From: Desulfotruncus arcticus DSM 17038
GTDB lineage: Bacteria; Bacillota; Desulfotomaculia; Desulfotomaculales; Desulfallaceae
Direction: 5' to 3'
DNA length: 64,000 nt
Assembly: GCF_900113335.1 (NCBI RefSeq)
Contig: NZ_FOOX01000013.1
Coordinates: 62,001-126,000 of the forward strand
The position numbers and the translations under genes were made by a program. Of this stretch, positions 50,046-59,485 are shown in pieces. Below the pieces are notes generated by a model that worked only from the letters and a program-made list of their open reading frames with translations, was not told the origin of the DNA and did not search any database. How positions within the stretch are numbered: position 1 is the stretch's first letter; each line of letters opens with the position of its first letter.

Positions 50046-51419
50046 ATGCAGTTAGCTGCTGTGATACTTGCCGCCGGGAAGGGGACCCGGATGAAATCCC
50101 AACTGCCCAAAGTAATGCACCGTGTTGGCGGGAGGCCAATGGTGGAACATGTGCTTTTATCCGTTAAAAAGGTAGGAGCGCAAAAAACCGTGCTGGTATT
50201 GGGTCACCAGGGTGAACTTATTGCCAATTTGGTGGGAGACAGGGCAGAAATTGCTTATCAGTATGAACAATTGGGTACTGCCCATGCATTGATGCAAACG
50301 CAAGGCCTTCTTGGTAATTATAAAGGAGATATACTTGTTTTATGCGGGGATACTCCTTTAGTTCGTCCGGAAACTCTTAATGAGCTTTACCGGCAGCATA
50401 TCAAGCAGGGAAACTCTGCCACTGTTCTTACCGCAATTCTTTCCGATCCCCAAGGTTACGGAAGAATAATTCGCAATACTGAAGGTGGACTGGAAAAAAT
50501 TGTGGAGCAAAAAGACGGTAAGCCCGCGGAGCTTGCGGTTAAAGAAATTAACACGGGGATTTACTGTTTTTGTTCCAATGGTTTGTTTGAAGCGCTGGCG
50601 GCTGTGGATGCCAACAATGCCCAGGGAGAGTATTACCTTACAGATATAATCCAATACTATGCCCGGGAGGGTAAAAAGGTTGGCGCGGTGGTTGTTGATG
50701 ATCCGGAAGAGATTTCCGGTATTAACGATCGCATTCAATTAGCTGCAGTAGAAGGGCTATTGCGCCGCCGGATTCTGGAGCGGTTGATGCTGACAGGTGT
50801 TACTGTAGTTGATCCTATTTCTACATTTATTGATGATTCAGTGGAAATTGGACCAGATTCAGTTATTTATCCGTATACATTCATAGAAGGAAAATCGAAG
50901 ATTGGCGAGAATTGTATTATTGGTCCTTCTGCTCGCGTGGTAAATTCAAGTATTGGATCCGGGGTAACAGTTCAAAATTCTATTATTCTGGAAAGCAGCG
51001 TAGCGGATGGCTGCAATATTGGGCCTTTTGCCTACATCCGGCCCGGTTGTAAACTGGAATCCCAGGTTAAAGTCGGGGACTTTGTGGAATTGAAAAACGT
51101 TCGGATAGGTCAGGGCAGCAAAGTGCCTCACCTGAGCTATGTGGGCGATGCCGAAGTCGGTTCGGGAGCTAATATTGGCGCCGGTACAATTACATGCAAT
51201 TATGATGGGGAGAAAAAGTCTTTAACTGTAATCGGGGATAACGCGTTTATAGGCAGCAACACTAATTTAGTGGCTCCAGTTGTGGTTGGCCGGGAAGCGT
51301 ATACGGGCGCAGGTTCCACCATAACCCGGGATGTGCCGTCCGGAGCACTGGGGGTGGCCCGGGGTAAACAAAAAAATATTGACAACTGGGCTGCAAAAAG
51401 AAAAAGTGGCGATCAATAA
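50046..51419 (+). CDS. glmU: Bifunctional UDP-N-acetylglucosamine pyrophosphorylase/glucosamine-1-phosphate acetyltransferase
   Basis: Makes UDP-GlcNAc for peptidoglycan. The N-terminal domain has LAAGKGTRMKSQLPKVMH (residues ~9-26) and CGDTPL; residues ~250-440 form the left-handed beta helix with the acetyltransferase site (PHLSYVGDAEVGSGANIGAG, GAGTITCNYDG). At 457 residues it is full length. ATG 50046 has AGGGGG upstream. Gene order spoVG-glmU-prs-ctc-pth is conserved. Confidence 0.97.
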   Translation: MQLAAVILAAGKGTRMKSQLPKVMHRVGGRPMVEHVLLSVKKVGAQKTVLVLGHQGELIANLVGDRAEIAYQYEQLGTAHALMQTQGLLGNYKGDILVLCGDTPLVRPETLNELYRQHIKQGNSATVLTAILSDPQGYGRIIRNTEGGLEKIVEQKDGKPAELAVKEINTGIYCFCSNGLFEALAAVDANNAQGEYYLTDIIQYYAREGKKVGAVVVDDPEEISGINDRIQLAAVEGLLRRRILERLMLTGVTVVDPISTFIDDSVEIGPDSVIYPYTFIEGKSKIGENCIIGPSARVVNSSIGSGVTVQNSIILESSVADGCNIGPFAYIRPGCKLESQVKVGDFVELKNVRIGQGSKVPHLSYVGDAEVGSGANIGAGTITCNYDGEKKSLTVIGDNAFIGSNTNLVAPVVVGREAYTGAGSTITRDVPSGALGVARGKQKNIDNWAAKRKSGDQ

Positions 51420-51440
51420 TTTTTGGAGGTAAGCTAAGAA

Positions 51441-52385
51441 ATGTCATCGCGACAACGGCTGAAAATTTTTACTGGTAACGCCAACCCTGCTTTGGCGGAA
51501 GAAATAGCCCATTACCTGGGTGTTTCGGTTGGGGCGGCCAAAGTCACCCGCTTCAGTGATGGAGAGATTCAGGTTAGAATAAATGAAAGTGTCAGAGGTG
51601 CTGATGTTTTTATCATTCAGCCCACGTCGGAACCCGTCAACGAGCATTTAATGGAGCTGCTGGTAATGGTTGACGCCGTACGCAGGGCATCGGCACGGAG
51701 AATTACGGCCGTTATGCCATATTACGGCTATGCCCGGCAGGACCGCAAAACCAGGGCCCGCGATCCCGTTACCGCCAAGTTGGTGGCAAATTTATTATAC
51801 GCCAGCGGTACCAGGCGGGTTATTACAATGGATTTGCATGCAGGGCAAATCCAGGGTTTTTTTGATATACCCGTAGATCACCTGCCCGGTGTACCGCTGA
51901 TAGCTCAATATTTTCTCCAGCAGCAATTAAATGATGTTGTCGTGGTGAGTCCTGATTTAGGCGGAGTGCAGCGTGCCAGGGATTTGGCTGAAAGAATCGG
52001 CGCCCCCCTGGCCATAATCGATAAGAGACGCCCGGAGCCCAATGTGGCCGAAATTATGAATATCATCGGAAGCGTTCAAGGTAAAAAAGTAATCATGATT
52101 GATGATATTATCGATACCGCCGGCACCATCACCCAGGGGGCGGCTGCATTGAAAAAGTGGGGCGCGGAAGAAATTTATGTCTGCTGCACACATCCTGTGC
52201 TTAGCGGTCCGGCGGTGGAACGGCTGGCCGGGGCGCCAATAAAAGAAGTTTTGGTGACAAATACGATTGCCTTACCGCAAATTAAAATAGTTAATAACCT
52301 AAAAATATTATCGGTAGCACCGTTGCTTGGGGAGGCTATCATCCGGGTCCATGAGGACCTGTCGGTGAGCAAACTGTTTGATTGA
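51441..52385 (+). CDS. prs: Ribose-phosphate pyrophosphokinase
   Basis: Makes PRPP for nucleotide, histidine and tryptophan synthesis. The 314-residue class I enzyme has [11 protein letters not shown], the signature [18 protein letters not shown] and the PRPP loop [15 protein letters not shown] precedes ATG, 21 bp after glmU, so the two are one transcript. Confidence 0.97.
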   Translation: MSSRQRLKIFTGNANPALAEEIAHYLGVSVGAAKVTRFSDGEIQVRINESVRGADVFIIQPTSEPVNEHLMELLVMVDAVRRASARRITAVMPYYGYARQDRKTRARDPVTAKLVANLLYASGTRRVITMDLHAGQIQGFFDIPVDHLPGVPLIAQYFLQQQLNDVVVVSPDLGGVQRARDLAERIGAPLAIIDKRRPEPNVAEIMNIIGSVQGKKVIMIDDIIDTAGTITQGAAALKKWGAEEIYVCCTHPVLSGPAVERLAGAPIKEVLVTNTIALPQIKIVNNLKILSVAPLLGEAIIRVHEDLSVSKLFD

Positions 52386-52412
52386 GGTCCGGCATCCCGA
52401 TTAAGCATCAGG

Positions 52413-53111
52413 TTATTCCTTGGGCGGTTCCTCTTTGTTAGCATCATCCTGAGGCGCATGGTCATCTTTATTCCGTTTTAATCGTGAAATTGATCTGGTT
52501 ACATTTGAGCCCAGGTTTGATCCAATACTTTTGCTTTTTTGTACCGTGGCTTCCAATAGCTTGCCGGTGGATTCCTTTACGTCCTGCAATCTATCGTGCA
52601 GTCCGCCGTCAAGCTTGACCGCTTTTTCCATGGCTTCATCTGTACATACAATCATTTCCTTACCGATGGTAAGCACGTGATCTATGTCCAGGAAAGCAGA
52701 TCCGCTATAAACGCCGCTTAGATAACCGCCCCCGAATTCCATGCCTACAATATCACCTGAAGCAAGATTGACGTAATAATCGTCCACCTGGCCAAGCATG
52801 GTGCCGTTTTCTGTTATTATGCGAACGCCGTTGATATTGTTTTTTTCTTTAACCAGGCCGATTATTTCCGATAGGCTGTTGCCTTTTTGAACTATGGCAC
52901 TGTGATTTACGGTTACGGCGTCATCGCCGACACTGTGTATTTTCCCGTAGGGAATAAATTTTTGATCGTTAAACCAGCCCTTTTGGTCAACGGCCAGGGC
53001 TATTACCTTTTTGGAGGCGGGGTTGACAATCAGCCCCTTAATTAGCCCTATTTGGGTACCTTCTTCCAGGCTTATTACAGGCAAGTTAAGAAATTGTTTG
53101 CTTTTACGCAT
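52413..53111 (-). CDS. PRC-barrel domain protein
   Basis: A 232-residue protein with two PRC-barrel domains (residues ~1-80 and ~85-165; ISLEEGTQIGLIKGLIVNP and ENGTMLGQVDDYYVNLASGD) and a C-terminal basic helical segment (RSISRLKRNKDDHAPQ). PRC-barrel proteins take part in RNA metabolism or membrane adapters; the exact role here is unknown. It is convergent with prs and divergent from ctc. AGGGGGG precedes its ATG. Confidence 0.85.
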   Translation of the reverse strand: MRKSKQFLNLPVISLEEGTQIGLIKGLIVNPASKKVIALAVDQKGWFNDQKFIPYGKIHSVGDDAVTVNHSAIVQKGNSLSEIIGLVKEKNNINGVRIITENGTMLGQVDDYYVNLASGDIVGMEFGGGYLSGVYSGSAFLDIDHVLTIGKEMIVCTDEAMEKAVKLDGGLHDRLQDVKESTGKLLEATVQKSKSIGSNLGSNVTRSISRLKRNKDDHAPQDDANKEEPPKE

Positions 53112-53180
53112 GGTAAACCCCCCTTTGCGTTCTTAAGAAAAGGGACACGACGAAGTAATGTCCCCGATAGGTATTAATTA

Positions 53181-53210
53181 TTGTTATGATAGTAATTTGT
53201 TTGATATAAC
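53181..53210 (+). promoter_or_regulatory. Promoter of ctc
   Basis: TTGTTA, 18 bp, TATAAC, ~40 bp before the start codon of the L25 gene. Confidence 0.5.
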
Positions 53211-53248
53211 TATAAACAGGGAATATTATCCCAAAGGAGGTCACATAT

Positions 53249-53878
53249 ATGGAAAATGTAAGTTTGCAGGTTAATTATCGCACGAAAACCGGTAAGTCGT
53301 ATCGTAAGGAATTAACCCGCCGGGGCATGGTTCCCGGGGTCATATACGGTAAGGAGGTTGGCGACGGCGGCGGCAGTATCCCGGTAGAAGTGGAATTTAA
53401 GCCACTAAAAAACATCCTGTCTAATGCTAAAAATTCTATTATTGATCTAACTGTTCAGGGCGGCGATGCGCCAGAGAATTTCAAGGTATTAATCAAAGAC
53501 ATGCAGCATGACCCGATTAAGAGGATGATCTGGAATATAGATTTTCATCAAATTTCAATGAAAGAATCAATTACCACCTCTATAGCTATAACATTCAATG
53601 GAGAGGTCAAAACAGGCATACCCCAGCATGGCATCAGGGAACTGCAAATTTCATGTCTGGCTGCGAATATTCCATCGGAAATAGCGGTTGATTTGGATAG
53701 TTTGAATGCAGGTGACACTGTGGCTGTTAAGGATATCAATGTTCCAGACGATGTTACTGTTTTAGATGATCCTGAGGCGTTAATTGTTACTGTGCTGGCG
53801 GAGCGCAAGGCGGAAGAGCCTGCTGCTGAACCGGCGGATGCCAATGAAGGTGCGGCGGCGGGGGCCACGGAAGAATAA
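53249..53878 (+). CDS. ctc: 50S ribosomal protein L25 / general stress protein Ctc
   Basis: Binds 5S rRNA. The 209-residue product has the L25 domain (residues ~1-90: RKELTRRGMVPGVIYGKEVG, DMQHDPIKRMIWNIDFHQI) and the TL5-type C-terminal beta domain, ending in an alanine/glutamate tail (EPAAEPADANEGAAAGATEE). AAGGAGG precedes the ATG. Confidence 0.96.
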   Translation: MENVSLQVNYRTKTGKSYRKELTRRGMVPGVIYGKEVGDGGGSIPVEVEFKPLKNILSNAKNSIIDLTVQGGDAPENFKVLIKDMQHDPIKRMIWNIDFHQISMKESITTSIAITFNGEVKTGIPQHGIRELQISCLAANIPSEIAVDLDSLNAGDTVAVKDINVPDDVTVLDDPEALIVTVLAERKAEEPAAEPADANEGAAAGATEE

Positions 53879-53953
53879 ATCTGTTGCCTGTTAACAGTTC
53901 CTCCTTAATTTGCATAATATGGGTGCAACATGATGTTTAAGGAGGAGATTCTT

Positions 53954-54277
53954 ATGGCTGATGCCACTGGAGCAGGGGGGTACTATCCACCCGGGGGAGG
54001 TTATGGCCCCGGCTACGGCCCTGGTTGCGGAATGTCACTTTGTGATAGGCTCCAAGGGTGTGTTGGCAGAGTTATCACCGTTTATGTCGGTGAAGAAAAT
54101 GTGCCCGTAGCAGGTACGCTGCATGCTGTGGGATCAAACTTTTTGGAAATTCACCGGACAACGCCGGAAAATACTGTTCATGAGGCAGTTATTATTCCTC
54201 TGCCGGCGGTAGCATCGGTGGTAATTCCTTTGCAGCAGCCCATGACGATGTCATCATCAGCGGCACCGGGGAAATAA
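53954..54277 (+). CDS. Small protein with Gly/Tyr/Pro-rich N-terminus, possibly spore-coat related
   Basis: A 107-residue protein: residues ~4-30 are Gly/Tyr/Pro-rich (GGYYPPGGGYGPGYG), then an Sm-like beta-barrel core (LQGCVGRVITVYVGEENVPV, GTLHAVGSNFLEIH, IIPLPAVASVVIPL) resembling DUF2642-type spore coat proteins. Coat membership is inference. ATG 53954 has AGGAGGAG upstream. A terminator follows. Confidence 0.7.
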   Translation: MADATGAGGYYPPGGGYGPGYGPGCGMSLCDRLQGCVGRVITVYVGEENVPVAGTLHAVGSNFLEIHRTTPENTVHEAVIIPLPAVASVVIPLQQPMTMSSSAAPGK

Positions 54278-54299
54278 TTCCCACACAATAACCTGGTTG

Positions 54300-54335
54300 A
54301 GCCCCCTTCCCTTCATATGGGGAGGGGGTTTTTAC
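54300..54335 (+). terminator. Terminator before pth
   Basis: GCCCCCTTCCC / GGGGAGGGGGT stem followed by five Ts. Confidence 0.85.
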
Positions 54336-54364
54336 AGCCGGGGCAAGGCAGAGGTGAATTAAAA

Positions 54365-54940
54365 TTGAAACTGGTGGTGGGCCTGGGAAATCCCGGGAGG
54401 CAATATGCCCAATCAAGGCATAATACCGGCTTTATGGCCGTTGACGTGATCGCGGACCAACTGGGGATAAAATTGGACAAAACTTTTATGCGAGCCATTG
54501 TGGGACAGGGTTTGCATAAAGGGGAAAAAATAATATTGGCCAAGCCTCAAACATATATGAATTTGAGTGGTGAGGCTGTGGTCAAATTACTCAACTGGTA
54601 TAAATTAAGCGCGGGCGATATGACGGTAATTTATGATGAGATGGATCTTGAACCGGGTAAAATCAAAGTGCGACAACGCGGTGGGGACGGTGGCCACCGT
54701 GGACTGGCGTCAATAATCAATTTACTGGGAACCGGTGATTTCAACAGGCTGCGCATCGGCATCGGCCGGCCTGCGGAGAAAGGGCCGGATGTTGTAAACT
54801 GGGTATTGGGGCGCCCAAACCCCGAGGATACCGGCGCCATCAACCGGGCTTTGGAAAACGTGCCTGAAGTGCTTTGGGAAATCGTTGAACATGGTGTCGG
54901 GGCGGCTATGAATAAGTATAACGGAATGGCTGCGGTATAA
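54365..54940 (+). CDS. pth: Peptidyl-tRNA hydrolase
   Basis: Recycles tRNA from prematurely released peptidyl-tRNA. The 191-residue product has LVVGLGNPGRQYAQSRHNTG with the catalytic His near residue 20, KPQTYMNLSG, and YDEMDLEPGKIKVR. TTG 54365 has GAGGTG at eight bases; a start at 54317 would lie in the terminator hairpin. Confidence 0.96.
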   Translation: MKLVVGLGNPGRQYAQSRHNTGFMAVDVIADQLGIKLDKTFMRAIVGQGLHKGEKIILAKPQTYMNLSGEAVVKLLNWYKLSAGDMTVIYDEMDLEPGKIKVRQRGGDGGHRGLASIINLLGTGDFNRLRIGIGRPAEKGPDVVNWVLGRPNPEDTGAINRALENVPEVLWEIVEHGVGAAMNKYNGMAAV

Positions 54941-54965
54941 GCTTTCTTTAGGGTGTCAATACTAA

Positions 54966-54980
54966 AAGTAGGAGTCAGAA
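54966..54980 (+). repeat. R1 half element, copy e
   Basis: AAGTAGGAGTCAGAA: a single R1 arm directly before a GTG start; the TAGGAG would be the ribosome binding site of the next gene. Confidence 0.6.
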
Positions 54981-55379
54981 GTGTATTACCTCATTTCAGG
55001 TTTTTTTTCCGCACTGGCGGCAAGGGTTGTACTGGGAGCAATCACTGTCTCCGGCAGCTCACGCTTGATGATTGTTGTATTGGCGCCCATAGTGGAAGAA
55101 ACAGCGAAAACAGGGTCGGCTCTGCTTTTTAATGCAGGCATATTCTATACCCACGTGGTTTTTGGCGGTGTAGAACTGGTTATGGATACCCTGCGCCGCC
55201 GGGGCGTTTGGCCCGGGTTGGCGGCATTAGCGCTGCATAGCATATTGGGGTTGGTAACCCAATGGCTTTACCTCCTTTACGGATCGCCGGCCCTGGCCTT
55301 GACAGTGGCTGTGCTGCTGCACGCGGCCTGGAATTATACTGTAGTGGTACTGCTGGGTCCAAACCCTAAAAAAAGGTAA
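54981..55379 (+). CDS. Small membrane protein with intramembrane-protease-like motifs
   Basis: 132 residues, four or so membrane helices. Residues LAPIVEETAKTG, a mid-helix LHSILG and HAAWN recall the EExx(x), H and HxxxN motifs of CPBP/PrsW-type intramembrane proteases, but the protein is only about half their size. Function unproven. GTG 54981 is six bases after TAGGAG, supplied by a lone R1 arm. It lies between pth and fin, where B. subtilis has no such gene. Confidence 0.65.
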   Translation: MYYLISGFFSALAARVVLGAITVSGSSRLMIVVLAPIVEETAKTGSALLFNAGIFYTHVVFGGVELVMDTLRRRGVWPGLAALALHSILGLVTQWLYLLYGSPALALTVAVLLHAAWNYTVVVLLGPNPKKR

Positions 55380-55402
55380 AAAATCAAATACTGGAGCTAA
55401 CC

Positions 55403-55636
55403 ATGAGAACATACTATATTTGTGAATGCTGTGATTGTGTGTTCAAGACAACTGAATCGGATTCCAATTTGGAACAATCTGGTATAGGCAGCTTGACGGG
55501 GCATGAGGCCGGGGGTATAATGATGGAAGAAAATGAAAGAAATAATGCTTTTATTACTGGCCTTTGTGAAGAATGCCGTGAGGAGATATACGGAACCGAT
55601 GACCGGATAGCGTATTCTTATCATGGTTTGAATTAA
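55403..55636 (+). CDS. fin: Anti-sigma-F factor Fin (YabK)
   Basis: Small zinc protein helping the switch from sigma-F to sigma-G. The 77-residue product has YYICECCDCVFK and a C-terminal CEECREEIYG, the two zinc pairs, with IGSLTGHEAGGIMMEENERN between. Location between pth and mfd is the same as in B. subtilis. GGAG lies before ATG. Confidence 0.9.
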   Translation: MRTYYICECCDCVFKTTESDSNLEQSGIGSLTGHEAGGIMMEENERNNAFITGLCEECREEIYGTDDRIAYSYHGLN

Positions 55637-55660
55637 AAAGGAGTCAGGAGTTGGAATGAG
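55637..55660 (+). repeat. R1 half element, copy f
   Basis: AAAAGGAGTCAGGAGTTGGAATGAG directly after the fin stop codon; only one arm, without the inverted partner. Confidence 0.5.
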
Positions 55661-55677
55661 AGAATAAAAGGTAATCG

Positions 55678-55711
55678 GAGCTTTAGCCCGACAGCGCTAA
55701 AGCTCTTTTTG
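55678..55711 (+). terminator. Terminator after fin
   Basis: GAGCTTTAGC / GCTAAAGCTC stem followed by TTTTTG, ~25 bp before mfd. Confidence 0.88.
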
Positions 55712-55735
55712 TGATGCCTTTTTTATGGTGGTGCA

Positions 55736-58700
55736 ATGAAAGGTTTACTGTCCCGAATTATTAATACAACAGAATATGCCGGACTGGTTAAGGCTTTTAA
55801 TACCGGACGCAATCAACAGCAGGTTTTTGGGCTGACCGGCGCCCAGCGAAACCTGTTAATAGCAGCACTGGTGGAAGATTTTAATCCTGCCGCCCTGGTG
55901 ATAACAAACAGTGAAATTGAAGCAGGGCAGGTTTCCGACGACCTGGCCTCACTGCTGCCCCGGGTTCGGGTGGAACAACTTCCGGTGTATGAACTATTGC
56001 CTTACCAGGTGCTTGCCCACGGTAAGGAGGTTATTTCCCGCCGTTTAAGCATTATGGAAGCCCTTTGCCGTAATGAGCCGCTGGTTGTTGTGGCGCCGGT
56101 GGAGGCCCTGATGCGCAGGCTGACGCCACCTGACGTTTTTAAATCGGTTGTTGTGGATATTGCTGTGGGAGACCGCCTGGAGACGGAGGAACTGGTCCGC
56201 CGCCTGCTTGTTATGGGCTATGAAAGAGTTGACCTGGTGGAAAACGCCGGGCATTTTAGTGTGCGTGGCGGTATCGTCGATATTTATCCTATGACCTGGG
56301 AAACGCCCGTAAGATTGGAATTCTTTGACGACGAGGTGGATTCTATCAGGCTTTTTGAAGTGGGCTCCCAGCGGTCGGAGAGGAAGATATATCAATGTTC
56401 TGTTTACCCGGCCAGGGAATTTATCATTCCTCCGGAAAAATGGCCCATGGGCAGGAGCGCGGTAAAGGCGGATTTCAGAATCCAGCAGCGTAAGCTGGCC
56501 AGATCGGGCGATGCCGCAGCACTGCAGTTTTTTGAAGAACATTATGGGCACCAGCTGGAAATGCTGGATAACGGAGTATATTTTCAGGGGTTGGAGCCTT
56601 TTGTTCCTTATTTCTATCCCCGGGCCTCAACCCTGATTGATTATTTGCCGGCCAGCGTTCCTGTTTACATTGACGAACCCCAAAAAGTTAAAGAAGTAGT
56701 ACAAAGCATACAGCGCGAGCGGAGTGAAACATACGCGGACCTACTTACCAGGGGTAAGATTTTGCCCGGCCAGCTCAAAGGCTACATTGATTGGGACGCC
56801 TTATACGAGGGCATTGGATCAAGGCGAACCGCGTATTTTACTTTTATGCCCCGCCAATCGCCCTTTATCCGGCCGCAGAATATAGTCAACCTTACCGCCA
56901 AGTCGATGCATAGCTTTCTTGGCCATACTGAAATGCTGGCGGAGGAAATTAAACAGTGGCGGCGCAACGGCAATGCCGTAGTCATGCTGGTAACCGGACA
57001 GGATAGGGGCAGGCACTTGCTTGACGCTCTAAGGGACGAAAAAATTGACGTGTTTTATGTAAGCAATCTGGACCAGGAGGTTAAGCCTTCAAACGCAGTG
57101 ATTTGTCATGGGCAGTTATCCAACGGTTTTGAATTGGTTAACGCCCGGCTGGTGGTTATTACCGAAGGCGAGATTTTCGGACAAAGACGGCGCAAACGCC
57201 GGGAGCAGCCCCGCGAAGGGAACCGGATGGAACCCTTCACCGATCTTAAGGTCGGGGACTATGTAGTTCACGTTAATCACGGAATCGGCCGCTATCAGGG
57301 CATAGTGCCGCTGGATATAGGGGGCATCCGCAAAGAATATTTGTTAATTAAATATTCCGGTGAGGATAAGCTTTATGTGCCAACGGACCAGGTGTCATTG
57401 CTGCAAAAGTATCTTGGCGCCGAGGTCGACGCCCCGCGGCTGTCAAGGTTGGGCGGCGCGGAGTGGAGCAGGGTCAAGAGCCGGGTACGGGAAGCGGTAA
57501 GGGATATGGCCCAGGAATTACTGGCCCTTTACGCGGCCCGTGAAACGGTCTATGGCTATGCTTTCGGCGCAGACACGGTTTGGCAAAAGGAATTTGAGGA
57601 TGCTTTCCCCTATGAGGAAACTGCGGACCAGGTAAAGGCAATAGAAGAAGTTAAACGTGATATGGAAGGCAAGCGGCCCATGGACCGGCTGCTTTGCGGT
57701 GATGTGGGCTACGGAAAAACGGAAGTGGCTTTACGCGCGGCTTTTAAAGCGGTGATGGAGAGCAAGCAGGTGGCTGTGCTGGTCCCTACAACCATCCTGG
57801 CTCAACAGCATTACAATACCTTTAGGGAACGCTTTTCCGGATACCCGGTAAGGGTGGAAATGCTGAGCAGGTTCCGGTCACCCCGTGAACAGCGCGCCAT
57901 CATCAAGGATCTGAAGGAAGGGCGGGTTGATATAGTCATTGGAACCCACCGCCTGGTGCAGGAAGACGTTCTTTTTAAGGATCTGGGCCTGCTGGTGGTG
58001 GATGAGGAGCAAAGATTCGGCGTGGCCCACAAAGAAAAATTAAAAAGAATGCGCACCAATGTGGATGTGATTACATTGACTGCCACACCCATACCCCGGA
58101 CATTGCATATGTCTCTGGTGGGCGTCCGCGATACCAGTTTGCTGGAAACACCTCCGGAAAACAGGTTTCCTGTTCAAACTTACGTGCTGGAAGAAGACCC
58201 GGTTTTGATCAGGGAAGCGATACGCCGGGAACTGGGGCGCGGCGGACAGGTTTTTTTCGTGCATAACAGGGTCAGTGACCTGGATACTATTGCCCTGTGG
58301 CTTAAATCGCTGGTGCCTGAGGCGAGGATCATATGCGCCCACGGGCAGATGCGGGAAGAGGAATTGGAACAAATAATGCTCGATTTCATTGACGGCGAAT
58401 ATGACATGCTTGTCTGCACTACCATTATTGAAAGCGGCCTGGATATCCCCAATGTAAATACGCTGATTGTCAAAGACGCCAATAATTTTGGCCTGGCGCA
58501 GCTCTACCAGCTGCGCGGCAGGGTCGGGCGGGCCAACCGGCTGGCGTATGCCTATCTTACCTTTCGTAAGGACCGGGTTTTAAACGAAGTGGCCGAAAAA
58601 AGATTGTCTGCCATCCGGGAATTTACTGAACTGGGTTCAGGCTACAAAGTGGCTATGCGTGACCTGGAGATCAGAGGCGCGGGCAATTTGCTGGGTGCGG

Positions 58701-59248
58701 AACAGCATGGCCACATTGCAGCGGTTGGTTTTGACCTATATTGCAGGCTTTTGGAAGAAGCTGTTCAGGAAGCAAGGGGCCAGAAGACAGAGCAGCCTGT
58801 GGAGACGGTGGTGGAACTGCCTGTTGAAGCATACATTCCTGAGGAGTATATTACTGATACCAATCAAAAGGTAGAACTTTACAGGCGAATTGCCGCCCTG
58901 AAAAAACCGGAAGAGGTTCCGGACCTGGAGGAGGAACTGGTTGACCGCTTTGGAGATTTGCCCCGGCAGGTGCAAAACCTGCTGAAGGTTGCCCGGATAC
59001 GGGTTACGGCAGGCAGCTTGAAAATAAAATCTATCAGCAGGCAGCAGGGTTTTTACCGAATGGTATTTGCTTTCAACCATAACCTTACCGGTGATAAGTT
59101 AGTCAGGGTCGGGGAGAATTATGGGAATAAAGTGAAATTTAATAATACCGAAGAAGAGTTTGAAATTCGGTTAAAATACAGAGAAGCCGGGAGGACAATT
59201 GAAAGGCAGTTGGTTGATCTGGAACGGTTTTTAATGGATATTAAGTGA
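55736..59248 (+). CDS. mfd: Transcription-repair coupling factor Mfd
   Basis: DNA translocase that removes stalled RNA polymerase and recruits UvrA. The 1170-residue product has the UvrB-like N-terminal module (residues ~1-330), the RNA polymerase interaction domain (DLKVGDYVVHVNHGIGRYQG near 500), helicase motif I CGDVGYGKTEVALRA (~655), DEEQRFG (~757), motif VI QLRGRVGRANRLAYAYL and the C-terminal TRCF domain. ATG follows GGTGGTG. The stop codon is immediately followed by an R1 repeat. Confidence 0.97.
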   Translation: MKGLLSRIINTTEYAGLVKAFNTGRNQQQVFGLTGAQRNLLIAALVEDFNPAALVITNSEIEAGQVSDDLASLLPRVRVEQLPVYELLPYQVLAHGKEVISRRLSIMEALCRNEPLVVVAPVEALMRRLTPPDVFKSVVVDIAVGDRLETEELVRRLLVMGYERVDLVENAGHFSVRGGIVDIYPMTWETPVRLEFFDDEVDSIRLFEVGSQRSERKIYQCSVYPAREFIIPPEKWPMGRSAVKADFRIQQRKLARSGDAAALQFFEEHYGHQLEMLDNGVYFQGLEPFVPYFYPRASTLIDYLPASVPVYIDEPQKVKEVVQSIQRERSETYADLLTRGKILPGQLKGYIDWDALYEGIGSRRTAYFTFMPRQSPFIRPQNIVNLTAKSMHSFLGHTEMLAEEIKQWRRNGNAVVMLVTGQDRGRHLLDALRDEKIDVFYVSNLDQEVKPSNAVICHGQLSNGFELVNARLVVITEGEIFGQRRRKRREQPREGNRMEPFTDLKVGDYVVHVNHGIGRYQGIVPLDIGGIRKEYLLIKYSGEDKLYVPTDQVSLLQKYLGAEVDAPRLSRLGGAEWSRVKSRVREAVRDMAQELLALYAARETVYGYAFGADTVWQKEFEDAFPYEETADQVKAIEEVKRDMEGKRPMDRLLCGDVGYGKTEVALRAAFKAVMESKQVAVLVPTTILAQQHYNTFRERFSGYPVRVEMLSRFRSPREQRAIIKDLKEGRVDIVIGTHRLVQEDVLFKDLGLLVVDEEQRFGVAHKEKLKRMRTNVDVITLTATPIPRTLHMSLVGVRDTSLLETPPENRFPVQTYVLEEDPVLIREAIRRELGRGGQVFFVHNRVSDLDTIALWLKSLVPEARIICAHGQMREEELEQIMLDFIDGEYDMLVCTTIIESGLDIPNVNTLIVKDANNFGLAQLYQLRGRVGRANRLAYAYLTFRKDRVLNEVAEKRLSAIREFTELGSGYKVAMRDLEIRGAGNLLGAEQHGHIAAVGFDLYCRLLEEAVQEARGQKTEQPVETVVELPVEAYIPEEYITDTNQKVELYRRIAALKKPEEVPDLEEELVDRFGDLPRQVQNLLKVARIRVTAGSLKIKSISRQQGFYRMVFAFNHNLTGDKLVRVGENYGNKVKFNNTEEEFEIRLKYREAGRTIERQLVDLERFLMDIK

Positions 59249-59340
59249 GGAGTCAGTAGACAGGAGACAGAATGGAGAACAGTTTATCGTCTTGGTGTAT
59301 TTTAGGATTCTGACTACTGACTACTGAATTCTGAATACTT
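59248..59340. repeat. R1 dispersed repeat, copy g
   Basis: AGGAGTCAGTAGACAGGAGACAGAAT faces GATTCTGACTACTGACTACTGAATTCTGAAT across ~40 bases; starts at the last base of mfd. Confidence 0.75.
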
Positions 59341-59441
59341 TAACCGGTAATTATAGTTTGTTGCTGTAGGTGTTTATTTGCTATATAATTGAATGAGTTG
59401 CTGCCACCGCAGGTGACGGTATTAATTAAAAATCATTGTAG

Positions 59442-59461
59442 GGCGGACGACTCGGTCCGCC
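59442..59461. repeat. R4 short palindrome, copy 2
   Basis: GGCGGAC-GACTCG-GTCCGCC, near-identical to the copy at 48160-48178, upstream of the PpiC lipoprotein gene. Confidence 0.6.
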
Positions 59462-59485
59462 CGGTGATTATTGGGAGGAGATAAT

